Assembly: GCA_032690845.1 (NCBI GenBank) | Contig: CM064428.1 | Location: 24,030,001-24,094,000, forward strand | Source of the DNA: Eleusine coracana subsp. coracana | Taxonomy: Eukaryota > Streptophyta > Magnoliopsida > Poales > Poaceae | DNA: 64,000 nt | Direction of reading: 5' to 3' | Shown: positions 55,995 through 64,000 of the stretch, in pieces | How the letters are laid out: the number at the start of each line of letters is the position of its first letter | How positions within the stretch are numbered: position 1 is the first letter of the stretch | The notes under the pieces: model-generated | What the model was told of the DNA's origin: nothing | The model's database searches: none | The model's input: only the letters and a program-made list of their open reading frames with translations | Made by a program: the position numbers and the translations under genes

Positions 55995-56841
55995 CTATAT
56001 GCTCTTGATCTTCCTCTTCTTGTTTGGTGGTCCAAAGGCCTTAGCTTTCACCTTGCCATCCTTGTTCCTAAAAATCTTGAAATATGTGTTCTCATGGAAC
56101 AAGTTAGCATCAGGTAAAACAATGGAACTTCTCACCATGGGACAATCCTTGGTGGCGCGGCCATCCTTGCGACACCTCTCGCAATAGTAGTCATCGGTGA
56201 GAAGGGGTTTGATCCATGCTGGGATGAAATCACTCATCCCTATGATGTCGATGGCGGTGGGATATGAGCCAAGTCCCCGGTGGGAGACATTGTTCACAAG
56301 GTTTCTCTCAAGAATCTCCTTGTGAATGGCTCCACCTCGTGTGAGCCTCTCGAAGCCATCCATCACCATCTTCCTCTCTTCCTTGAGCTTGTGATATTCC
56401 TCCAAAACAAGTGGCTCAAGAGAAGAAATCTCAACCGAGGTTGTTAGTTCATCAAACAAAGTAGAAGCATCACTCTTAGATGAACTAGAGGAGGGAGAGG
56501 CAAGTTTCTCAACATTGTTGGCCTCGTAAGTAATCTCAAGGGCCTTGTACTTCTCATGAAGCTCTACATGATCACCCTTGAGTTTGTCATAACTCTTGTT
56601 TAGGGCCTCATGAGATGTGACAAGGTCCTTGAGCTCACTCTCAAGGTCAACAACACGGTCCTTAGCCAACTTACACTCTTTTCTTACCACATCCAACATT
56701 TTGGATTTCTTGACGGCTTCGCGGGCTTGCTTAAGCATACTCCACAACTCGGCACATGTGTGCTCCTCATCATCGCTATCATCGCTGCTCCCATCCTCAC
56801 TCTCCCCAAGTTGGCTCATGGCCATGAGGCACATGGGAGGT
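55995..56841 (-). pseudogene. Copia gag, C-terminal half (split by LTR element)
   Basis: It continues the gag broken at 61477. It reads MCLMAMSQLGE, an acidic stretch, then a long coiled coil (TCAELWSMLKQAREAVKKS ... VDLESELKDLVTSHEAL ... ELHEKYKALEITYE), a Ser-rich segment, then a knuckle-like CERCRKDGRATKDC (about 56190-56150) and a basic tail ending KKRKIKSI at 55995. The part from 56841 to 55995 is open without stops. Gag of this type would assemble particles; the extra coiled coil and second Cys motif are usual for this group of grass elements as far as I recall. Confidence 0.75.
56837..56841. repeat. Target-site duplication of the non-coding LTR element (left, GAGGT)
   Basis: GAGGT pairs with GAAGT at 61477-61481, one mismatch in 5. 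Confidence 0.7.
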
Positions 56842-57266
56842 TGTCGATTACCTGTACCCAGGGTACCACACATAGAAGGAAAGTAGAGATAGACTCCTAC
56901 TAGGATAAGAACAGTAGACCGACTAGGACTCCACCATATAACCCTGTCCCCCCAGATATATAAGGAGGGGCAGGGGTCCTCCTCAAGAGACAAGTAGACA
57001 AGCAATAGGGCAGTAGATAAATTAGACACAACTAGACATCATCATCTAGGTCTACCCTCCTCGTCTAGATGTATGATCCAGACATATCAATACAAATACT
57101 ACAGAACATAGGACATAGGGTTATTATCCTCCGGGAGGCCCAAACCAGTATAAATCGGTGTCTTGTGTTACCATCGTCTCTCGATCTCACGCATACACCC
57201 CTATCCTATATATAAATCATCATAGGTGAACCACCCTATGTCTATTGCCGAGATTAAGTCTCGACA
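56842..57266 (+). repeat. 5' LTR of the LARD-like element
   Basis: It is 425 bp, TGTCGATTACC ... AGTCTCGACA. TATA box TATATAAGGAGGGG at 56957. It shares the GGTTATTATCCTCCGGGAGG block with the Tat-related LTRs. Confidence 0.88.
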
Positions 57267-57286
57267 GTTGGCGCGCCAGGTAGGGG
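57267..57286 (+). promoter_or_regulatory. Primer-binding-site-like sequence of the LARD-like element
   Basis: GTTGGCGCGCCAGGTAGGGG directly follows the 5' LTR. It is shared with the minus-strand elements at 11461 and 13605; the priming tRNA is not assigned. Confidence 0.6.
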
Positions 57287-58079
57287 ACTAGCGCGGCGAT
57301 CTACTCATCGAGTTTGATGGTCTCAATCTACTCCAAGATCTGATCGCAAGTGGACTGGTGTTGAAGCACTGAATCACTGACAAGGCTTGTGTAGAGATCG
57401 TCTCATCGAAATTCGATGACCATTTTTCTTGATCAAGATTCATCGACAAGCAGATTCTGCCTAGTTGAAGCGATTTGCAGCAGCGTGTGCTGTAACAGGA
57501 TATCATGATGATCGTGTGCAGCCTGGTGTTTATGAGCATGATTGTCGATGAGTTCAACGTAGAAGCCATGGTGTCTATGCTGATGCATGTCGACGAGTTC
57601 TAGGTTAAGGCCAATAAATGAGTCAACAAACCCGATGAACATGGCTCGTCTATAGATGATTTTTTCGAGTCGGTTATTTCTACCGACTCGTGAGTTGATC
57701 GGGAGTCAAAGTAAACCTTGGTTTTGTGAGCAACCTGAACTCCGAGTCCGAGAGATTCACATGCCAAACAAAACATGGGAAGATTTATTTCCTTCTTCTT
57801 TTCTTTATTCTATAAGTCTCTTACTACTTTGTACTTGTGTGAGACCATAAAGGCTAATCAGACTAACACGTGTTGTCTATAAGGACCATGCATGCGCGTA
57901 GGTGTATAGCAGCCTTGCTGCCGGGAACCGATTGCAAGTCGTGCTGGATACGTGGAGATCGGCATGGCCCGACACGAGTGGGCAATGTTCGTACCAATGA
58001 TTCAACATCAGCAGATTGATGATTGCCCAATCAGCTGCACTTGATGACCCAGCTACCCAGCCAATGGCTCCATGTCCAC

Positions 58080-58850
58080 CACATCGGCACTAGCGGAGCG
58101 ACTCGACCTCGTCAGTGGCTTGATGATCTAGCAGCAAGCTTGGGGGCTTGTCATCAAGTTCATGACTCGGCGCTAGCACCATGACGATTCGACCGCTAAT
58201 TGGATGATCCAGCGACACGCCCGGAGGCTACTCGGTGACGTCTTCATCAACTTGGTGCTTCGGTATTTCAGCCATTCGGTACTCGATGACGATCCGATGA
58301 GTGCACCACTCGGCAATATCACCGCGACTCGGTCCTTCGACAACGTCACTGTTAGACGGCGACTCGGTGACACCGTCTACTACGACGATGCCTTCAATGA
58401 GGGTGACCGCCATCCGGCAACATCGTCATGACACAACGCCTCCCGACGACTTGGTGACATCACCGTGACTCAACGGCTCGATCGCTCGTGACTACATAGA
58501 CACGCTCGGGGGCTCAACATCAACCTAACGACTCCAGTCACGCGGCAACGCCATTTTGATGATGCCACTCGATGACATCGCCATGACTCGAAGGTTTGAG
58601 CGCTCAGCGGCCACATGGACATGCCCGGGGCTACTCCGCCATTCACCTGGCCACTCGACTACTCGACGACGCCTACGATGACATGATGCTTCGGTCGCTC
58701 GGCCACTCAGCCACTCGGTGACACCCTCGATGACTCAACGTCTCGGTCAACCACTCTGAGCTTTGGTGTTTCAGCGACACGATGACTCGACTTTGATATT
58801 CGACCACTCGCCAACAACATCAGCACGCTCGGGGGTTCCTCTTCAACTCG
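58080..58850. repeat. Degenerate repeats of (A)CTCGGTGAC / CTCGACGAC words
   Basis: Dozens of variants of ACTCGGNGAC, GACTCG and GATGAC are spread at irregular spacing with no fixed period. The same vocabulary appears in the Tat-related internal regions (10246-10352, 10880-11000). Confidence 0.65.
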
Positions 58851-59709
58851 CCAAATAAGAAAGCTAAGTATCTTTATACTTTCTTGATATTTTTTCGAGG
58901 CTTTGGGGCTCATGTCCTTAATTCTTTTTCCTCACGACCGTTTATTTATGTTTTCTAAGCAGAAGGTCATAGGATTTTTGGATGGGTAAAGTTGGGCTTT
59001 TTAATCAATGCTCTTATTTATGGTTGTATTTGTCTTTATATTGTCTCAGTTCTTTAATTCTTTGCATTAAACAATCAAGTCAGGGGGCTATTTATGAATC
59101 TATACATGTGTTCTCCCATTTTTTTTGTGAATCTAGCAGTACACATGTCGGTCGGTGACCTTTCAGTAGTGCCTCAGCCCTGACACCATATGACCCATGT
59201 CATCTGTCCTAGTTTCACACTTTTTGGCTTTAGCCTCGACCGATATTGCATTTTATTTGCAATTTGGTCTTATTTTTTGGTCTTATGCCGACTAGCAACT
59301 AAGGCATAAAACTTCTTTGCTACGTAACAGACTGCCACTACACTAAACCCAGAGCCAAAGTTGCGAGAGGTCATGTGTCGACTGGTTCTGATTGCTACGC
59401 AAGAATAATTATGACCAATATTATTGCGGTAGACAGAGCTTTGAGCTTTTTATATTTTGTCCTAAGTAACCTATGGTGGATCAGTCTGGTTGCTAACGCA
59501 CGAATACGTTGCTATGCACCGGTCGGTCTACTTAAAGGAGAAAAATGGATACATACTTGACTTTTTAGTTGATTGATTTGTTTGGCTTATAAAAATAAGT
59601 TTCCAAGTAAATAATGTTAATTATAACTAATTATTCTAATTCCCTTTGTTGTCAGGAACATTTATAACGGATAGGCACATACACCACTCGACATAGAGTG
59701 ATTTCCTCA

Positions 59710-59950
59710 CCTTCATCGGTCGGCTTACAGCTCCGACCACCTTTGTCGATCGACCGTGCCAGTTCCGACTGCCTCTATCGGTCGGCTTACAGCTCCGACC
59801 GCTCTCATCGGTCGGCCACGCCAGCTACGATTGCCTTCATCGGTCAGCTTACAGCTCCGACTGCTTTCATCGGTCGGCTACACCAGCTCCAACTGCCACC
59901 ATCGGTCTGCCACATCATATCTAATCATCGCCATCGATAGGCCACATATC
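59710..59950. repeat. Tandem repeats of a ~45-55 bp unit with ATCGGTCGGC
   Basis: Units start (C/T)ATCGGTCGGCTTACAGCTC or the variant GGCCACGCCAGCTACGA and recur about five times (59714, 59777, 59807, 59836, 59867, 59900), giving two alternating sub-units. Confidence 0.75.
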
Positions 59951-60449
59951 AGACCATCGGTGTCACTCGATCATCACTTCATCAGTGGTCGACGACTACA
60001 ATAACTTTGGCTGCCTTCTTCACTCAACCTTATCATCTTGAGTTGAGCACCGCTACCACTCGGACATGATATTCCAAGTTGAGAGCGGGTGCAACTCATA
60101 ACGATGATTATCTCGGGGGCTTCTTTGAACAGAATCACTTTTTATCAAATTTATGGTTGATGCCATAATATATAAAAATATATATGATTTGATGATCATA
60201 TAACAGTGGCTTGATGGTTACTCTATCAATATGTGCTTCTTTGAAGAGAAGTGCTTTATCAAACATGGTTAATGCCATAATTATTAAAAGCATGATTTAA
60301 TGATCATGTCGCTATGACTTGATGGTCATATACGCGAAATATCGAGCATCACTTGACTAATTGAAGTCAGTCTACAATAGTGAAAATAAATCTCAAAGAT
60401 ATGAGTGATTAACATTCTTAAGGAAAGGTTACATAATTATGATTGAAGA

Positions 60450-60820
60450 CATGGTAACTTAGTACTTGGCTATGATTGATGTCATAAAGCCTTGATTCAC
60501 TCGGCTATGATTGAAGTCACCCGTTTGATTCATAGTCACTCATAGGACACTCGGCCGAAGTTTATATCATTTGGCTATGATTGATGTCATGAGGCCATGT
60601 TCACTCGGCTGTGACTGATGTCACTCGTTTGAACTTAATATCACTCGGTTGTGATTGATGTCGCCCGAATATATCATATAGCACTCAGCAATGATTGAAG
60701 TCATTGGTTTGAGTTATCTACCATTCAGCGGTGATTGAAGTCACTCATTTAAGTCGTCTATCGCACGGTAATGATTGATGTCATTCTACTGAGTTATTTA
60801 TTACTCGGATTTGATGACCT
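60450..60820. repeat. Degenerate tandem repeats with GATTGA(T/A)GTCA
   Basis: A unit of roughly 55 bp containing CACTCGGCTATGATTGATGT and CACTCGTTTGA recurs six or more times with much drift. Confidence 0.75.
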
Positions 60821-61070
60821 GAGTGATTTCTTCTTAAAGAGAGCCAACATGACTATTCTTGTTTTGGACTCTTGCATTATTTGCAGTTTCCAAATGATAT
60901 AAGAGTCGGGGGCTACACCTAATTAGGTGCACCTATTCAGCACACCAGTTGATTTCTCGAAGACATTTTTGGATCTTTGAGATTCTCACAAGCTCGCTGA
61001 TACAAGGCATAAACCAGTCGAGAAGCTACTAAGGATTATTATCAAGCTTGCAAGACTCTTGGGGGCTACT

Positions 61071-61476
61071 GTCGATGACCTGTACCCGGGGTACCTCACA
61101 TAGAAGGAAAGTAGAGATAGACTCCTACTAGGATAAGAATAGTAGACCGACTAGTACTCCGTCATGTAACCCTGTCCCCCCCCCCCCCGGATATATAAGG
61201 AGGGGCAGGGGTCCTCCTCAAGAGACAAGTAGACAAGCAATAGGGCAGCAGATAAATTAGACACAACTAGATATCATCGTCTAGGTCTACCCGCCTCGTC
61301 TAGATGTATGATCTAGACATATCAATACAAATACCATAGAACCCAGGATGTAAGGTTATTATCCTCCGGGAGGCCCGAATCTGTATACATCGGCGTCTTG
61401 TGTTAGACCCCTATCCTACATATAAATCAGCATAGATGAACCAACCTATGTCTATTGCCGAGATTAAGTCTTGACA
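61071..61476 (+). repeat. 3' LTR of the LARD-like element
   Basis: It is 406 bp, TGTCGATGACC ... AGTCTTGACA. It differs from the 5' LTR by scattered substitutions, a longer C-run before the TATA box (61168) and a short deletion near 61405. Confidence 0.88.
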
Positions 61477-62530
61477 GAAGTGGAGGAAGAGATCGTGGAG
61501 TGTGGTCTTGATCATGGCTAGACCGACCACTTCTTCATCACTTGAGGAAGAGGACTCATCACCTGAGTTATCGCTTGTCCACTCTTCAACAAGGGCCTTG
61601 CGAGAGAACTTCTTCTTGTAGTCTTGTGCTTTGCCTTTGCCTTTGCTCTTGAACTTGTTGAAGTACCTATTCTTCTTTTGCTTGGCCTTGGGGTCTTCTT
61701 CTTCTTCTTCACTTGAATCTTGTGAATTGAATGCTTCTTTCTTGGGCTTTGGGCACTCTCGGACAAAGTAATTCTTTGAGCCACGATTGAAGCACTTGCC
61801 CCTTGACTTGGAAGCAAACTTGTTCTTGAAGTTCTTCATCTTCTTCATGAGAAGAGCCAAGTCCTTGGTCAAGTCACCTTCATCATCATCTTCTTCATCA
61901 TCATCCTCAATGATCACCTTCTTCTTGTTTTTCTTGCTCTTGCTAGATTCTTGCTTGTCAGCCGGTAGAGAAAGGTTGGATGGTTGAGGATCATCCATCC
62001 CCAACTGGTAGCTCTCGAAGGAAGTGATCTTGCCAAGTACATCCTTCATGGTCTTGGTCTTGAGGTCACCTTGCAAGATGAAGGTGATGACGGACTCATA
62101 CTTGGGGTCCTTGAATAGCCTCCAGAATTTTCTTACACCTCAACAGGCTTCATCTTGAAGTCATCCCTAAGAGCATTGATCTCCTCCACTAGTACATGAA
62201 AACGAGAATAAACAGTATTAGCTCTCTTATATGGTAATCTAGTGAAGTTATCATACTTGTTCTTCAGCACATAGTATCTTTCCTCTTTGACATCACTGGT
62301 GCCCACATGGAGCCCCTGAATCTCAGTCCAGATACCATGTGCTGTGGAACTAGCATCCAACTGAGCAAAAACATCCTTAGAGATACAAGCAAACAGAGCA
62401 TTCTTGGCCTTAGCATTGAACTTAATAAAATCAAGCTCAAGTAGGACTGAAGGTAGGCTTGCATGCGAGCCTTCCAATAAGCATAGTCCTCCCCAACGAA
62501 TATGGGAATATTCCCCGCCTGTCCTGGCAT
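61477..62530 (-). pseudogene. Copia gag, N-terminal half (UBN2 family), disrupted
   Basis: The start ATG at 62530 (MPGQAGNIPIF) lies 40 bp after the primer site. UBN2-type Gag follows: FVGEDYAYWKARMQAYL, then after a frameshift near 62450 FIKFNAKAKNALFACISKDVFAQLDASSTAHGIW ... ERYYVLKNKYDNF. Another frameshift near 62133 leads to GDLKTKTMKDVLGKITSFE and a Lys/Asp-rich region. The zinc knuckle is damaged: CFNRGSKNYFVREC has Arg for the second Cys and Tyr for His. A final frameshift near 61500 precedes the insertion at 61476. Gag normally packages element RNA. Confidence 0.85.
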
Positions 62531-62569
62531 CCTTACTCAAGGCGGTGAAGCCTCAAAGATGAGCACTTA

Positions 62570-62581
62570 GCTCTGATACCA
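62570..62581 (-). promoter_or_regulatory. Primer-binding site (initiator Met-tRNA), copia-type element
   Basis: Minus TGGTATCAGAGC lies 2 bp from the LTR boundary (TG at 62584-62585). Confidence 0.9.
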
Positions 62582-62583
62582 CT

Positions 62584-64000
62584 TGTAAGGACCGAAGGTG
62601 TACCGAGAGGAGGGTGTGAATTGGTAAGCCGCTCACAAACCCAAATATTTCAATTTACACTACTTGAGTCTAACAAGAGAAGCAACCTAAACAATTCTAG
62701 TAGGCCAAGACCCTACACATTCTAGTGTTCTTGATAAGGGAAAGCAAGGAAGCCAAACACCCTAGCCTATGCAAGCCACAATTCAACCTAGTTACTAGAG
62801 CACACAATTGCGGAATAGTAAAGAGAGGGTCAAGGAATGCTCATGATTTTTTCCCGAGGTCTTGGAAGGATGATGTCTTTCCCTACTCCTTGTTGGACCA
62901 CTCCCGCCGGAGTTCCGGCCCCTTCCACCACCAAGTGGAGTTCTCGCCCATGAGCCCGCAATCACTCCTAGAGTGAAGACACGGTGTGCGTCACCGCTGC
63001 ACAAAGCACAAGCTCGCCTCCCTCAAGAACTTGCCGGACTCCCCGAGCCAACACGGGCGCTCACTAGCGATGCCCCTTTCACCGGCGGGCACAAACCATG
63101 TACAAACGTATGACGACCTTCAAAACCAATCACCATAGGCTCGATCACCGACACCTAACTAGTCTAGGTCTCACCATAGACCAAGAGTAACAATCTAGAT
63201 TACACCCACAAGGACACCCTAGACTTAGATGTGCAAAATGCTCAAGTTACTCTCTACTAGCACTCTCAAGATATGCAATATCTTCTCCTAGTGCTCTCCT
63301 CTTATCCTCTTGGACCTTACCAAATGCTCTTAGGTATTCCACTAGCCAAGAGAGGTCACAAAGACCCCAGCAACAAAGTTATATAGGCTCCCAACCTCAA
63401 ACTAGCCGTTGCTCCATGAAATCAGCTTTCTGGTCCTACAGACCGGACTATCCGGTCACTACCTGACCGGATCGTCCGGTCACTGCAATCCCGATCTCCA
63501 ACGGTTCTACCCTGCTGAAATCCTGTACTGATCAGACCGTACGGTCAGCTGACAGGACCGTCTGGTCCGTTTCTCTCTCGAGACCAGGAGCCTTCACATA
63601 ATTCCTTCCTCTCTGCCCTATGCAAATCCTACTGACCGGACCATCCGGTCAGTAGACCGGACCGTCCGGTCTATACAGACTCTGGCACAGACAGATTCCT
63701 TGCTTCTCGCTGAAAGTCCTAGACAACTCCCTATAGTGATCGTATAGTCCGGTCACCTCTGACCCCTCTGTCCGGTCTCTATGTCTAGAAGCTGAAACTT
63801 GTTGTCCTCGCTTGACTTCATTTCCCAGCTTCTCCGAACAACTCCTTGGCTTCTCCACTGTCACCTAGTGCTTGTGATTTCACCAAGCAACCTTGCACAT
63901 CACCGACTAGACATGTCCTTAGAGAATGACCTAGACCCCTTTGATGTTTCAGTTTTTCCTATGGACTCAAAGCCCTAACAACTAGTCAAGTGTACCAAAC
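62584..64000 (-). repeat. 5' LTR of the copia-type element, truncated by the window edge
   Basis: It begins TGTAAGGACCGAAGG on plus and parallels 44600-46020. By the length of the other LTR (1,680 bp) about 260 bp lie outside. It contains the second palindrome cluster (63435-63770). Confidence 0.88.
63435..63770. repeat. Cluster of ~19-bp palindromes in the 5' LTR
   Basis: Copies include TGACCGGATCGTCCGGTCA (63464), TGATCAGACCGTACGGTCA (63528), TGACCGGACCATCCGGTCA (63633-63651) and AGACCGGACCGTCCGGTCT (63654-63672), at positions matching those in the 3' LTR. Confidence 0.85.

Larger units (their letters stand above)
57287..61059 (+). other. Non-coding internal region of the LARD-like element
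   Basis: About 3.8 kb lacking domains. Three repeat-rich tracts occur (58080-58850, 59710-59950, 60450-60820). Polypurine-like CGGGGGCT blocks recur at 58139, 58504, 58624, 58828, 59081, 60111, 60906 and finally 61059 at the LTR. Confidence 0.75.
56842..61476 (+). mobile_element. Non-coding LTR retrotransposon (LARD-like), inserted in copia gag
   Basis: It is 4,635 bp with LTRs 56842-57266 and 61071-61476. On plus the 5' LTR ends TCTCGACA followed by GTTGGCGCGCCAGGTAGGGG, and the 3' LTR is preceded by CTTGGGGGCTAC. The 3.8-kb interior has no gag or pol motif. The primer-site block and the leader that follows (GATCTAC...TCGAGTTTGATGG) resemble those of the elements at 9588-14063, so both belong to one broader non-autonomous group. 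Confidence 0.88.
44600..64000 (-). mobile_element. Large gag-only copia-type LTR retrotransposon, nested, running off the right edge
   Basis: The 3' LTR (44600-46279) and the 5' LTR (62584 onward) are related copies in the same orientation. On minus the order is 5' LTR, tRNA-Met primer site, gag (62530 down to 55995), a second degenerate ORF (53963-52496), polypurine tract and 3' LTR. After removing the LINE (46305-51881) and an LTR element (56842-61476), the internal region is about 6 kb and shows no integrase, RT or RNase H motif. It therefore resembles TR-GAG / large non-autonomous derivatives that rely on pol from relatives. Confidence 0.8.

Noticed and set aside
59698..60004. Two overlapping plus-strand frames rich in repeated SVGLQLRPP / RLTAPTA
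   Set aside because: They are translations of the ATCGGTCGGC tandem repeat; periodic DNA without stops, not a gene.

Overview
This window is nuclear DNA from a grass (Poaceae, probably a panicoid). I see no intact host gene in it. Almost everything recognisable is a transposable element or a broken piece of one, and many are inserted inside others. The grass assignment is an inference. It rests on long-LTR chromovirus gypsy elements, a Tat-type gypsy element with an antisense ORF, copia elements primed by initiator Met-tRNA, a plant L1 LINE with DUF4283-type ORF1 and a terminal RNase H, Ac-like hAT ends, Helitrons, a Stowaway MITE and a CACTA element starting CACTACAACAA.

Left arm, 1-9.6 kb (DNA transposons). 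A decayed DUF4371-type hAT transposase runs off the left edge. A complete hAT element (1094-4892) has 12-bp inverted ends and a 7/8-matching 8-bp target duplication; its BED-finger transposase is broken by one stop and two frameshifts. It and a small Helitron (about 5131-5952) lie between two Ac-like termini (about 643 and 6226). A Stowaway MITE (7191-7406) and a second Helitron (8170-9279) follow.

Middle left, 9.6-20.3 kb (Tat-type gypsy cluster). Three minus-oriented LTRs (9588, 11476, 13624) share two nearly identical non-coding internal regions. The third LTR leads into a coding partner carrying a spliced antisense ORF and a broken RNase H-integrase gene. The cluster ends in an inverted 0.9-kb copy of the non-coding element (19370-20275).

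Middle, 20.3-44.6 kb. The 3' end of a plus-strand gypsy element (integrase tail, spacer, LTR 26549-27830) is split by a CACTA element (20501-24828). It abuts the 5' end of a minus-strand copia element, whose LTR is in turn split by a complete 13.3-kb chromovirus (28986-42254, LTRs about 3.7 kb). A possible degenerate hAT MITE and an LTR scrap fill 43.3-44.6 kb.

Right arm, 44.6-64 kb. A large minus-strand copia element (3' LTR 44600-46279; 5' LTR from 62584 past the right edge) has gag-like coding but no visible integrase or reverse transcriptase. An L1 LINE (46305-51881) sits 10 bp from its polypurine tract, and a 4.6-kb non-coding LTR element (56842-61476) sits in its gag gene.

How the parts work together: the autonomous-type families (chromovirus, LINE, Tat partner) carry several stops, frameshifts or lost catalytic residues, so none looks active. 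The non-autonomous elements would have needed enzymes supplied in trans. I found no CRISPR array, rRNA gene or confident tRNA gene, and no convincing new system. The most unusual signals are the LTR-sharing tandem array, the iterated polypurine-like motifs and the palindrome clusters in the copia LTRs.
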